Made by a program: the position numbers and the translations under genes | In this document: positions 13,882-27,452 of the stretch, piece after piece | How positions within the stretch are numbered: position 1 is the first letter of the stretch | Layout: every line of letters begins with the position of its first letter | The notes under the pieces: model-generated | What the model was told of the DNA's origin: nothing | The model's database searches: none | What the model saw: only the letters and a program-made list of their open reading frames with translations | Source: Lutraria lutraria | Taxonomy: Eukaryota > Mollusca > Bivalvia > Venerida > Mactridae | Reading direction: 5' to 3' | Length of the DNA: 64,000 nucleotides | Assembly: GCA_964023205.1 (NCBI GenBank) | Contig: OZ026842.1 | Coordinates: 7,602,408-7,666,407 of the forward strand

Positions 13882-14569
13882 CTAAATTGTCAACAACACT
13901 GTGCGAATTTATGTAACAGTGTCATCTACTTTTGCATACCAAACTCCAGATTTATGATATTTGGAAACATGCCAGTTGCTCTGGTTTGATAGCTACTATG
14001 ATACACATACAATGAAAGAAACAAACATTATGTTTATTTACTAAAAGTCATTGGCAGTTCCTAAGGGCACCATATCATCTACAGATGCTTAATAATAACA
14101 TTTTTATATTATGCTCACCGGAATTAAACGTCGCACCAACAATCAAGAGCATAGCATTCATCCGGTTATTACTGCATGAATATTGATATACAATTTTAGT
14201 TATTTTTCTTTAAATTAGCAATTAATAAGAGCTATAGCAATTGACGGAATGTAACACTTTCTTTTGTTTGATCTTAGATATTTTACTGAAGCTGCACTAA
14301 CGTAAACCATACAGTGATCGAAGAATTAAAACCAGCTAGTTTGAACTGAAGAATGGTAAAAATGATCCGTATTTTTTTGTACTTCAGATCCTTAACTAGG
14401 AAAGTTTGATGAAGTACTTCGACCATAGTTTCAAATAAATATTACCGTTATGATGGTACTTGATGGTAAGTTTTACTTCATAGAAAATGTATTACTTCTG
14501 CCTTCATCAAATTTAAGATCACCTAACATATTTGTCTAGAAAAAACATCGTTCCCCGGTATGAAATAGT

Positions 14570-15690
14570 CATTCATGCCGTATCACTACGCAATAAACAA
14601 CAACAAAAATAACACACAGAAAAACAAATTCGTTTACCGTTTACAGGTTAATTCGTAATGCTATTATTTGAATTAAACATATTGAATGTCGCGGCCGAGT
14701 AAGACGTGTTGTAGTCTTTAGCATTCACAGCATTAATATTTTCTTTGTCCCCAATTAGCTCTCGTGTAAAATGTATGATTTCCTATTCGTGCCATGTGTG
14801 ATTATCCGATGATCATCATATAATCACGATTTTAACATGTTGTTTCAAAGTCAATGACCATGATTATCATTGAGATATAGAAGACAAACACTTGTGACAG
14901 ATTCGCATCAGTCTACCAATTTGATACGAATTATGTATCTTGCAAGGTTGTAATAAAGACTCGTTACTCGCTTGTATAAATATCATTCATTTCCTGTTAC
15001 GTCCCTTTATAATACAGCTGTAAACTATTATCAACATAATAAATAAATACATGTTCGTACAGTTGTGTACATAAAACAGAAAACAGTCTTGTGGGTGAAT
15101 CAGTTTCAAGTTCTATGTTCACGGCTTTGCGTCTGAAAGTTACAAAAAAACAATACAATAACGATATCTTGGTAAATCAATTAATGATCCAAAGGATTCG
15201 GATAATCTATTAATCAACGTTGTAAATATAGTCAAATTTGCTCTTGCAGTCATCTTAGAAATTTAGATTATTTAGAGCAAGCTGAATAAAGGTCACCTGT
15301 CAATAAAGAGCACCCGTTTTTCCGAGAGCATGTACACAGTGTGACACGAGGCAGGACGGCATTATTGTTGGCAAGCAGGCAGACGAAATTATAATTATCT
15401 TACTTGAAGTTACTTCCAAGGTCACAATATACTTTATCTGGATATTCTGATGTCGATTGTGATCAACTAATGGGCTTCCCGCTGAAGAGTTATAAATGTG
15501 ATCACAAAATAAGACTTAATTCATTATATGAGATAGATTTTCCATAGTGATTTAGAATTGAATGTACACTCCGGTTATTCCATTTTCGTGGAAACAACTG
15601 CCTTTGGAACTTTGCGGAGATTTTACAAATTTCCTGATGGTGTGTACTTTGCTAGATATTCTGTGCCAAGACGGTCATGCACGCATACAC
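14570..15690 (+). other. Copy B-specific insert, unidentified
   Basis: Sequence in copy B with no counterpart in copy A, where the same junction falls near 5390. It contains no open frame of note, no convincing terminal inverted repeats and no tRNA-like head. A composite of older insertions, or sequence deleted from copy A, would both fit. Confidence 0.5.
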
Positions 15691-16976
15691 TTATCTCATG
15701 TTAAAACAAAATTTGATAAAATCAATATATTTTTAAACTTAGATAAGTGAACACCATTTCCAGTAAAGCATGTTCCTATGGAATTATTTCAAGACAGTAG
15801 CCGGACAATTTGCAATCAAGTATTTTCTGGTTTGATTCAAAGTCAGCTAGACGCTGTAATGTTAGGTTTAAGTCAGTGTCAGACACACGCATTTAAAGCA
15901 TATTTCAAGCCTTTCTAATTCCACTTCGGCAAAAGAGCTTTTACAGATTAAACTTGAAATTTAGTTTGACATGTTATAATGTTGTGATAAAGCTGCGCAT
16001 ATGAGTGTGTCTGCAATTTTCAAGTTTAAATTGAAAGTTATTTATGAGAAATTTGAATATTCACGAGTGCTAGATAATGTCAGCGACTTTACTATATCAT
16101 TATTTACAATTAGTCGGGGAAATTACGGAAGGTATATTGTCATGTAAAGATGAAAAACATCGTTCAGTTAATAAATTACCATATACTTTAAATCTTATGA
16201 AAATAACGAGTCATTCGAATTAAATGTCTGCAAAAAAATTATCGTTTCAATGTTTTGTTGTTTTTTAATTATCGTTACATGTCAGACAAACACCATATTT
16301 TGTATAATTATAGCGTGCTAAAGGTAAAGCAAGTAATAAGTGCATAGACATCTCTAATAAAATGTAATGGGGGTAATAGTATATTGTTTTAAATATGTGT
16401 GCTTGCGTTGATTCTGTTTGTTTATATTTTCGAAAGTGCAAATGTATGTTAATTGTATGCATTGAGACGTAAATATGTATATATTATGTTTTTATATGTA
16501 TACTTTCTATTTAGAAAAAATGTTGTCTTGGCCGTATTGACAAGTAAATAACTTGTAAATGGTCAAAGGCAATATATGCCGATAATACCAATAAACTTAA
16601 ACTATCTAATACAAATGGGGTTCAGCTAGCAAATTTACTTACCATTATATGGTCGCTTTAATTAGTATCATCAAGCTATTTAATCATGCAAACATGATGT
16701 ACAGTAAACAATATGTATACATTAACTAGGAAAAACAAATAAACGAGCCAACTCATTATGTATGTTTAACACTCATTTGTAAATCATCATTTATAAGTTA
16801 TAATTAGTCTTCCCGTTTGCATATAATTCATTTCTCATCAAAACGTAATATATTTTCATTGTAATGCACACAATTGTCTAATAATTTAATATTTAAATTT
16901 GTTAACATGAATGGTTATTGAGATACATGCTAAAAGTAAATGACTATAATTATTTTGATATTTTGCTAAACAATTT

Positions 16977-17700
16977 GCCAACTAGATGGATTATTTTTGT
17001 TTTATATAAATTTGCAATACATAGATAATCGAGGTTTATTCCACTGCTTAATATGTAAAATATGTATCGAAATGGAAGTAAAAAAAAAAAATAAAAAAAA
17101 TCTTAAAACAGTTTTCATTGTAAATCATTATTGAGAAACAAATTCGTACACTTTATTGTATAAAGAAAATGCATTGAAAGAGAATTAAAAATATGTAAAT
17201 AAAAAAGTCGACTTTAGATATTTTTCGCTGTGGCATAATTTTATACTGTAAAAAGACAAGTACAACTTTAGCGCCATATTTTTCTATCAATTCACGGTGT
17301 CTAAATAAGAAATTAAGAACATGTTACGAGCTTACGAACCCGTGTTATGTATGCTATAAGACATAAGTAAGCAGCTGTTGTTTATTCCAAGATACATATT
17401 AAAGAAACGTATATAACACCTAAAAAAATAAAAGAGACATAATCACCATATCGTACTTGTAATTTCTGGAGATAAAAACAAACTTAAGTATAGCATTTAT
17501 TAACTTCTGACGATGATTGTTGTCTGCCAATTTTATGACACTCCAATAACTAACAATAACAGTTTATCCTTGTGGTGTTTTGGAAGGTAAATACGTGACA
17601 ACGGTGTATCATCACATATGGAAATCATGTGTGACGCACTATTTGAAGCGTGATAAGGCACTTCTATCTTGTGCCGTTAACTGAATTTGAACTGTCAACT
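16977..17700 (+). repeat. Tandem segmental duplication, partial diverged copy C
   Basis: The register begins again at 'atttgccaact', preceded by 'ttgatattttgctaaacaa', just as copy B begins after 'ttgatattttacaa'. Homology to 1-680 is clear: 'aaagaaaatgcattgaaa', 'gcgccatattttt', 'gctataagacata', 'aataaaagagacat', and 'tgacgcactatttgaagcgtgat'. It is visibly more diverged from A and B than they are from each other, and fades after about 17.7 kb. Confidence 0.75.
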
Positions 17701-20700
17701 ATTTATTCAATTAGTATCCATTTAGGCATTATCGCTACGAGGTAATAACGGTTATATGACAAAGAACGAAACATCTGAAGAGCTTTTCGTATAAATATTA
17801 TTCAATTTAATGAGTATTAGTACGATTAATGATGAGACATTTATTTGTACCAATCTCTATGGAAAACCTCTCAGTATTGAATGTCAGAATCGCTTTGTTA
17901 AACATTTCAAAATTGAGAACGCATTCAACATCATATAGCTTATAGGTACATTGTTAGTTTATATCCAATTATGTTGTATAAGTAGATCGAATATAAATCT
18001 TCAATTCAATCGTTTATTTCTGCGCACTGACTGGATAGTTATTAGACATTGTGGCTGATAACCAGTCAAATATAACCAACTCGAGGCTGGGTGTATTCTA
18101 GCATATAAGGGTTGCCAAAACGGTCTACTAAACAATATTTATTTGAATCTAGCTAGTAACGAAATATAAGATACACAATTTTTCATAAACGGTTTTGTTT
18201 TACGCCATTGATTAGACATCTTTGATGATATGTGTTTCTTTCGTGCCTACGTATCTCTGTTAGAACAAAAATAACCAATTTAAATAAATATCACGCTTGA
18301 TTAAACTGTGCTCAGACTGTTAGACGTAATATGTTGCATTCAGACACTAAGAAGACATATTCATTATAATACTTTTACAAATTTCCAATATAATGTGGAC
18401 CCATGTGAATCCGTGTACTATGTAGTCCAATTAAAGGAATGCCGGCAAAGTATGGCTTGTAAAAACAGAATGTGTTGATAGGAAAGCAACTTGTTTAATG
18501 CGCATAAAACAACTGTCAGGATGATGAAGTAGAAGCCGATTATTTGCATTGATTGTATTGATGTTGCTTTTCCGTACACGAGTTATCTGCAGATCACGTG
18601 ACCCACAATGTCGGACTGTAAATCTTATCAAGATAGTAAGATTCACAAATATGTGAAATTACTCAAATACTTTGTATACTACTTCTGTTATACTGAGTGA
18701 GGATAGAGGCAATTAAAATACACATTAATAGCTGACTCGATCTTTTGAGATAACGCTCTCCCTTATAGTTGGCAATGACTGATTCCTAATAACGACAATT
18801 GGAAAGTTAGAAATGGTACATGCAGTTTCCCTGAATAACTTCATACAGGATTCATTTCACTTAAGTTGTGTATGAACAAAACAAGTGTTTCTTTCTGTTT
18901 ACCTACCCCAACCCCCATCCTCAGTTGAAAACTTTTTGTTTCCACACATTTTCGAGAATTACACTTATACAAATAAATATCATACGTTCCAAAACAAATT
19001 CACGCCTCAATCCAAGTATGGGATACTACAAGGATCTACATTATATCGTTGTCATGGACGAACTAACGATAGGATACTGAAGTGTCTTTCCGATGGTAAA
19101 CTTTGTTAAAATTTAGCCACATAAATCCACTTATGGACATTTATTTAAGTGACCCCGGTTGAATAAAGAGTCCTAACCCTAGAGTCACCCAAACCCAGTT
19201 GGTTTGTACTGTATTACTTCCTTCACAATATCAAAGTGTTGGACTCGTCGAAGTAAATCAATACCACATTATTTTAGAATGTATTTTGCTATTGGACACT
19301 TTGTAGTAAAGAAATGTTGAAATATATCATATAAACACTGCCGTTTTGTCATTAAATAAAAAACAAATAGGCCTACAACATGTCTTTTTTGTTCGCACAC
19401 GCATCAATTATCGGTTAAACTGTGCGCCAAAAATAGGAATTTAATATGGTAACAGTCTATGACTTACGACAATACATGTTTACACTATTTTTCTTCCGAA
19501 AGTCCTAATTTCTGATTCCTTCAGTTGATTAATTCATTCTTATCTTACCATTGTAAATAAAGACCTTCATTCATCAATGTTATGAAAACACTTATCTGAA
19601 AGCAACATCGAAGACATTAATTTCTTTTGACATGAACAAAGTATACGGAGTCAATTTGATTGAATTCATCACTGGGTTTGGTGAGTTATGACCACGAACG
19701 GTTCTTGACCGATCATAAATAAAAAGCGAGGTTTCATGCCAAACGTTCATAAATGGATACCTTTAAACCATGACTTAAGCAAATACTACTGTATGTCAAT
19801 GATTTGCGGTGATATACTGTTACTATTATATCTATAAACGTCTAGTTTGTAGCAACAACTTATATTGTGATGTATTATTAAACCCTTATCACGAATTATC
19901 CATTACTTCAGAGCAATAATTTTGATTCAGCTGCTAAGTAATAGTTGTAATAGGAATGTCTCTCATGATCGTATTTATTGCATATATCATCGAATTGGCA
20001 TCAGTTTAAATGATATCATATACCAGTATTTGTGTCTTTGACTCACAAATGATTACCATATTAGTTTTATAATTTTGACATTTTGAGGTCATACCACATT
20101 TTACGTTGCTACATTCCAAAGGACCATACTGTTATACACTGGATACAAAGAACATTGAATAATTACAATATTGGGAAAATAGATGATTACCTATCTTTAC
20201 ACAGTTTTGACATTTTGCGAGCATGTTGGTAACATTGAGCAATAGGCATCAATGATAAAAGTTCAGGCGACAAGAAGCGTGCTTAGTTATCCATGACCAC
20301 GACACGGACACTGTCTTCTAACCCAATCAAAGCCTGTGGAGAGTATAATGAAAGGTCAATTGGACCAGCAAACATGTTACGGAGCTCAAATTAAAAATAA
20401 ACTATACTATGATACACTGGACATTTAGCACAATGTGTTCAGTTTAAATGTCCTAATGAATTCAAAGCAAGTATCAACAATGTAAACGCCTTTATCCCGG
20501 GCTTTTAAGATCAATGGTATTAATATGTTCAAAATAGTAATACTTGCTTCACATTGTAAATAATCATTCCGTGCGTGATCCGGTTTTAGACCATCGCAAA
20601 TTCTGATATTGTCTGTAAGTGTACGGTACTCTTGCAGTAATCATCGTACTACTGGGCACATTAAACGTCAAAATGGTCCATCAACGATACATGCTGTGAC

Positions 20701-21980
20701 TGATGTCTGGTTTTCATCTCGTGCGAATGTGAATAAAAGGAATATTAAACATTATTTGACGTTCATTGAAATCTTGTCGGCCATTATTGTCTATAATGGT
20801 TTCCGGTGAACGCTGCGGTGTAATATCGATCGTCGATAACTGTGGTCAAACTTTAGTGTGGATATTACTGGACGCAGGAAACCAACCATAACATGCCATA
20901 TTGTATGTTTAAACCACAATTGTGTATCGAATATAGGTACATGTATACACATACGAAGGTTTAAATGCGCTAAATATTGAAGATATCATTAAATGCGGTA
21001 TAGTTATAGAAATTGGGCTGACGCCCTGAATGAAAATTATGTTTTCGCTGTCTGGTTGATAGAACATACGTGTTTGCAAATGGAAAACAACTGACGTTTA
21101 TCCAAAAATGTCGTAGAATTTTATATACTCCTGATTTATATTAATTTTGTAAAAAGGCAGTCCTAACTTCAATAAGAAATCTTGTATGGTTTATATTCTT
21201 GAAGGAATACTTGTATGGTATACAAACAATATTGCTACGTACTGTACACCAGAGCCCAGTATTGAACACTAAATAGAAAAGGTTTGCAAAAAACAAGACA
21301 CCGAATTATTCAGAAAAGAGAAAGAAGTCTTAATCAGCACTAATTTTATTACCAACGTCTGGAAAGTAAAAACGTATTTGTAATTATATTTTGAAGAGAA
21401 TGTGGCAATTTGTAAACTTTAATTAAAGAATTGACAGACACAGCAGAAAGCAATATGCCTGAAACAGTATTAAAATAACCTCAGTGCATGGCGTTTATTT
21501 TCAGCAATGTAATTTGATCTTTGTCGTGGCGCATATCCCCAAGACCTGCACTTAATGTTTGTCGTTATCACAAATCATCAGCGGCCTTTCAAAGTAAGTT
21601 GTCTCCAGACGGGGAAGTTCATTTGCGTTGCCGACAACAACCTTGTATTGTGGCATATGATGGTACCTTATAATTATATAATATCCGTAGCTCTTGTTCT
21701 GATCATTTTACCTACATCTATTATCGGAAGATGCACGAACGAGCGGACCAACTGGAAGTGCCGACAGCATGTCCGTCTGTGGACGACCTGAGAGAGAATA
21801 TAAATGATAACACAGCCCCGTTCACTTACTTAGCTAACTAATCCCAAAGTATCCATAAATACGTTTGTAAATTTATAAAATAGTCTTTCCTTCGAAACTT
21901 GAATTGGATTTATTATGAAACAAACCGATTTTTGAATTTATATCAGTACTGGTTGTAATAAGCATTTCCATAGTTCAATG
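17701..21980. other. No recognisable gene or element
   Basis: AT-rich sequence with only short chance frames (for example 18868-19109, two overlapping frames of about 70 codons). I see no tRNA-like head, TIR element or tandem array. A small hairpin-prone 'gggctgacgccc' lies near 21017. Confidence 0.5.
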
Positions 21981-22005
21981 CTCTAAATAGAATTAAAAAA
22001 ATAAC

Positions 22006-22085
22006 CTAGTACACAACATTTGAAATCGGTGAAATAGCCGTAACAATTGCATATATTAAATAGTAACCCCATTTTAACGGCCAGC
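22006..22085 (-). other. Possible small exon (splice signals only)
   Basis: On the minus strand a long pyrimidine tract (ctctcctcccc, over 22091-22130) leads to 'cttgacag|G', a good acceptor; the following 80 bases end in CTAG|GTTATT, a weak donor. If joined after the candidate exon at 23595-24016, the frame reads LAVKMGLLFNICNCYGYFTD and onward. The alternative frame, beginning WPLKWGYYLIYAIV, ends in TAG inside the block. Evidence is thin. Confidence 0.13.
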
Positions 22086-23173
22086 CTGTCAAGATTAAGT
22101 ACTTGGGGAGGAGAGAAAAATAAGAAAACAAAACAAAGATTACCATACTCCAAATTGAATGTCTTTCTTTCTCTGCATTTTCCAATTCCTAACAGTAGGA
22201 TATTTGTTGAACAGGGCAAAATAGTCTTTTATACAGCAGTGTGTATATTTTCGTCAATATATTGTTGGTTAAAATCGATACATCACATTGCATGATACGT
22301 TCGTTATTATTCTTCAGTCTCCGTCTTGTCAAGTTATGTCAAAACCATTGTGACATACCCTTTTAATGTGTTGGACAATCTGCTGACGAGACATATTGAG
22401 AAATGTTTCATTTTATTTATTGGAAAGGGTCAGGTACTTATTGGAGATATGCTCTTCTTGCGCTCATCCTTTAATAAGTTAACTTTTAGCACCATATAGT
22501 GAGGTACAATAGTATTGCAAAAGGTGCTCAGTTTTCAATATTTCCACGCATTGGTGTTTTTTTATGTACTTCTCTGTAACGAAAGTGCACAATAACCGGC
22601 ACAGACAAGATATAATTGGGACAGAAGGTGTCGCCCAATTTTAATATGACTATTTAAGTTCTGTGCAATTTCGGTTCTCTAGAACATATTGTGCTCTTTT
22701 CTGGTAATTGCAAAAAATCAGTTACTCTTATATTCTAAATCAGTGTTTAATGACATTACATAAAACAGGAAAACGTATGTAAGTGCCTTGGTATCGATTA
22801 GAAAGTAGGCGTGATGGTTGATATTATACAATACATATTGCAACTAGATCTTGTACCCTTAGAATAAGTTTTGAAATATCGACTGCCCTTGTTTATCACT
22901 GATTGTACAGTCATTTATTATAACGTCGAATACTGGTGTCAATCTTGATATGTTTTGACTAGTAACACATTGTGTACGTTGAAACAATAAGAATCAAATA
23001 AAATAGAAAATTGAATCCTCTGTCTTGACATATTCTGTCTCGGGGCTTTGTGTAAAATATGACTATTCGATATTTTTAAAGCCTAGACTGAAACTGGCAA
23101 TACCACGAATAAACGCCTTCCACACTAAACTATTGAAAGCAATGTGACTCTGGTGGCGTGAACTTCTCGGAGG

Positions 23174-23200
23174 CTAATTATATCAATGTAATATAATTAG
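23174..23200. other. 10-bp perfect hairpin
   Basis: CTAATTATAT and its exact reverse complement are separated by the 7-base loop 'caatgta'. It sits alone, with no protein frame or U-run that would make it a terminator. Confidence 0.5.
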
Positions 23201-23594
23201 TCGAGTGGGAAGGTTTTGTTGTGGTAAAATCTATATTTTTACAGTCTTTATGTAGGTAACATTCATATTGTTCATGATCATTGGTGCGATATCCTCTCCT
23301 GTTTGAGTCTAGATCTAATTGTTAAGGTTTTCATTAAAAATTAGATTTTGTGAAGCAAGGATTATAATGAACGGTTTAATCATTCGTTTTACGTAAACGC
23401 TTTATTTAATATTTTGATGCGTCTAAAATGTTGAAGTCGACATGGATTGCTTCATTCCAAATTACATAACATAGAACACCTAAGGTGCGTAATTATACCT
23501 AAACATGGTCATTCCGGTAATTAGATAGAGACGAAACGCAATCGAACCATCATCACGTCTCGAAGCAAACTTAAGCATTTATGTTCGACATTAC

Positions 23595-24016
23595 CTTTGT
23601 TGACGGATGTAGTTACGTATTTCAGCTGCTAGATTACATTCATGCACAATACATAATATTATATGATAAAATGTACAAATTGTATTTGCATTCTTTGCTT
23701 GGGCGAAATGGTTTACAGACATATGTAGAAATCTGCAAAACTCACTAACACCTTTTTGAATACCATACAAGGTCATTATCAAGTAAACACACGAGGCAGG
23801 TGTTGTAAACATCATCGTATCAGTCTCCAAACTTGCAAAGCTCGTAAATGGTACACATTTCAGACATATATCATTACTAGCAAGCAACAAAGTCCCAAAA
23901 CAAACAGTGAAAACGAATTTTCTTAAGAAAAGGAGTACACAGCCATATAAAGTCCATAACACGGGCCATAGACAGAAAATGTAAAACGTACACCACATGA
24001 TATAGCATTCAAATGT
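23595..24016 (-). CDS. Candidate internal exon of a multi-pass membrane protein
   Basis: Longest hydrophobic frame in the window that is not inside a repeat: 135 codons from the first ATG at 23998, open for about six more codons upstream. It starts just after a plausible acceptor (aatttgcttag|A, exon start 24016) and its stop lies inside a donor (CAAAG|GTAATG, exon end 23595), so as an exon it would be 422 bp, ending in phase 2. Hydrophobic stretches fall at about residues 3-25, 28-42, 62-78 and 105-117, separated by charged segments, with nine or ten cysteines. The shape recalls a chemoreceptor or gustatory-receptor-like protein, but I find no signature motif, so no family is assigned. By stop-codon frequency a frame this long would turn up by chance perhaps once in several such windows, so chance remains open. 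Confidence 0.3.
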
Positions 24017-27000
24017 CTAAGCAAATTACAGAATTATCATATTGCAAACAAAAGATGTTGTACTACATCCATCAATACAATTTACCTACATCAAATTATT
24101 CTCCTGGTTCAATATGGAACATTGAAAATGTCCATCAGTAAACTAGTTTCATTACGGTCTCTGACAATTCCCATTATATTTTCTCAGCAATATTTGTCTT
24201 TATATTTAACAGGCTGATTACAATTATAGAACACAGTAGGGCATATTGACATACCGTTTACTCGTTGTAAAAGAAAACTAGAGGACTTATTTATTATTGA
24301 CAATGTTATTGAAACATGTCCCTGATGAACAGTGTTCTTAGAGAAGGTAAGTCATGGCGTACAAACGGCTGTTTGACCAGATTTCCTAGAATAAAGTACT
24401 CTATCATACCGGGAATAAACGTCCTGTCCGCGTCTCGTTATACAAGTTTACATATCACAAAAACACAAATTCATGACAATGTTTTAAATAAACTTGAAGC
24501 CAATCCAGTATTATCAAAGTCACTTGTAGAAAAACACATTTCAAAATAATTCTGCTTGAACCATTCGTTTCACAGGAGGTCTTGCATCTTCGCTTAATAA
24601 AACAAAATCTTATCTTCCAAACATCAAACTCGAAGAGATGATGTTATGAAATAGATAAAAGGGAGGGAGAGAGAGAGAGAGTGTGTGTGTGTGCGAAGAT
24701 AGTTCAATCATACGGCTCTTTGTTGAGACAGCAGTTTGGAGTGTTTTAAAGATTTATAATTGTTGTACGTTATCTCAATCAAGCTTGCACCAATCTCACT
24801 CCTCAACAAATATTAATAGCCCTCTCCTTTCCAATTCATTACAGCAAAGACAAAACATAATCCTACATCAATTATAACGTGTTTTGATGATGGAATGTCA
24901 ATAGCAAAGCTTTATGCATTTGCTGAACCAATCGTTCGGAGTCCCGTATCATTAAGACAAGGATATTTCCATGTCGGTCGATAACAATACGGCATTCAAT
25001 ATGGCTGGAATATTTAATCACGTGTGTCGTAAATGTATATGATATAAAACGAATTTCTAACAAAGGTCGTATGAAGAATGTCCATCTTATCATACGGACT
25101 ACTTAACCATAAACTATTCACCATTGAACACACATACTCAACTATAAAAACATACAACAGGTTGCAAAAAAGCAAAACAGCAAACCCCTCCAAATGACCA
25201 ACACCTATCCCTTCGTAGGACCTTCATGCAAAGGATGATTCATCACAATCGCAATGAACTCAACAGTATAACTAGCATTTACTGTCAGCAGTACGCTTTG
25301 ATAAACAATTGCGTAAAAAATGTTCGTTGAAATTACCGCAGGACTAATGCAATAACAAAAACATAAATCAAACATCCCCGACGCTCAACCAGCCAACTCC
25401 CAATGCTATTAAGTCATAAATATCGTCCCTTATATTCCTATTCAACGCTTACATTAATACACTCTAACATTATTAGTCTTATCACAGTGAACGAAGTGAT
25501 TTACTATGCCGTATGTCTCGTAATGGATGACATAGTTCGGTGATAAACACCATTTAACACTCAATTTATATACACAAATCATATTCATTAATAACCAAAA
25601 TGCATGTCTTAGATTAATATGGATTTGTTCGTGTAGCACTTAGATATACCGTGTCCAATGACGCAAACGGCGCATAACTTAAATGAACAAGTTCAGTGAT
25701 GGAGCTTTAAAGGAAACTGTAGGAGAAGAATTAGCCACCATTATTGCATCTAAGCATTGTTTCAACACAATGTTTGGGGGCAAATGGTTCATTGCTTCCA
25801 GGAACACCACCGAACCATGTTTTATCTGTCTTCAAGGTGGTGATTTTTTTCTTAAAGATATTTTTATTTCAATATGAATAATACATATTCGAACTATAAT
25901 ACACAGAAAAAAACAGAGATTTATTAAATGGCCAAATGTTATAGATTTTTACGAATCTTAAGTTCATTAGAGCAAAGCCATTTGTTGGTTTTAAGATTCA
26001 TATGAATGTTCAATGCAAACACCCTCGAGGAATCGTGTTACATTCGCACACAGTGCTTGATTATGCATGCTTGAAGCGATATAGTTGTAATTAAAGCATA
26101 TAATTTACAAATATGCGATTGGGGAACCAGTAGTCATTGATCATAAATTTTGCAGACGATGTCTAGCCATTTGGATAAATATACTGACCGGGAATGAAGA
26201 AAACGATGCGTTCACTTTGACCACCATGCATGTAAGTGTACATTAATGTGTTCATATACCACTTCTGTTGATTCAGAAGCAATTTTGAAGGTAAGAACGC
26301 CATCATCTATTATTCAATACCAGCTTTTATTACTCGCAATAAAGAACACCTAACATAATATGCATTATATTAGATTGTCGGCAAAACTACCATGGGTCAC
26401 TTTGGTGTAGTCAAATTATTGGTCTTTGTTGTTTTTTTCCAGCCGTTAATCAACATCAGAGATGTCAATATGCATTTCGGCTAGGGGTAGACTTACACGA
26501 ATACCCATCACATGACATTGTAATTTCGAACGATTTGTTATTTGGTAAACTTGATCTAGCTTTATATTGCTCAAACGCATTTCAAGCACATACTATTAGT
26601 ATGTAAAATGCTTAACTCATCTAACAACGTGAATCTTAACACTAGCCTCTAAAGGCAGAGCATAACACTATGTACATGTTTCAACTAATAGGATGACGGT
26701 GCTTGTCGTGTTACGTCTTACACAATAGCTATCAGAGTAAAAACACCAGCGCAAAAGTCTTTAACTAACAGGCTAAATCAATGAAACAGTTTTCGGTAAA
26801 TCCTTCTTTGTGGAAAGAAATAATACTCTATATATTGGTGAAAACCTTGATCATATATTTGACATGTCTAATTATCTTTTCCAAGCGGTATGTCGATAAT
26901 GTTTGATAGACCAATACATGTAATAATAATAGAACACAGTATGGTTTCCTGATATGCATGTACGTATATAAATTCGTTTAGGAATGCGGAAGTACCAGGA

Positions 27001-27247
27001 AGGTCTACTGACATCAACTTGTCGAGTGAACGGGTCTGATGAACTAGAAGATAATTCATGGGTAGGTAAGATAAAATGGTTAAAATTCACCACACTGGTT
27101 GACAACTGAAATCACTCAATTCAAATACATAATTGAGTTCAATTTACATAGTGAGGACACATTGTTTCGCCAACATTTCACCACTCTATCAAATAAACCA
27201 ATCATAGCTTTATCATTCACATTTTGTTTCAATGAGTTTGAAGCCGT
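24017..27247. other. No recognisable gene; one microsatellite
   Basis: Unannotated AT-rich sequence. Minus-strand frame 24872-25093 (73 codons) and plus-strand frame 25683-25877 (64 codons) have ordinary composition but no family resemblance and no strong splice context. The only repeat is the GA/GT tract at 24662. Confidence 0.4.
24662..24695 (+). repeat. Compound microsatellite (GGGA/GA)n(GT)n
   Basis: 'gggagggagagagagaga' followed directly by a 'gtgtgtgtgtgtg' run. Polymorphic length is expected. Confidence 0.95.
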
Positions 27248-27452
27248 TTTAAACGATATGTCAGTTCATCTAGTCAGTGTCCTGGACTGTTCTATTATCT
27301 GTTCTAAGCTAACCTTTTCACAAAAAGCCGACAACTTCTCGACATATGAAGGAACATTGACATTCCTTAAACAAACATTCATAGACGGACATGACCTGTC
27401 GCGACCGAAATCCGAACCCTGATCGCCGAATTATACTGGACAACGGCCGCTG
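27248..27452 (-). mobile_element. S1-family tRNA-derived SINE
   Basis: Near full-length minus-strand copy. Going down the plus strand: the 3' end 'gttttaaacgatatgtcagt', the 'agtgtcctggactg' block, 'gccgacaacttctcgacata', 'cattcatagacggacatgac', then the head 'ctgtcgcgaccgaaatccga', ending near 'ggacaacggccgc'. The box B complement and the Cys-like 'gaccg.aatccgaaccc' are recognisable. It supplies most of the 107-codon plus-strand frame at 27099-27422, which is therefore not a gene. Confidence 0.75.

Larger units (their letters stand above)
6418..16976 (+). repeat. Tandem segmental duplication, copy B (expanded)
   Basis: Second copy of the unit, about 10.6 kb against 6.4 kb for copy A. The offset to A grows in steps: about 6.42 kb at the start, 7.58 kb near 10380, and 10.27 kb near 15730. 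The steps correspond to extra sequence at 8470-10100 (including two S1 SINEs), the 61-bp minisatellite at 12470-13881, and an insert of about 1.1 kb between roughly 14570 and 15690. A smaller extra block lies at about 16280-16600 and ends 'taccaataaacttaaac', which resembles a LINE 3' tail but is too short to assign. No conserved reading frame is shared with copy A. Confidence 0.85.

Noticed and set aside
27099..27422. 107-codon frame
   Set aside because: Its 3' half is the reverse strand of an S1 SINE.
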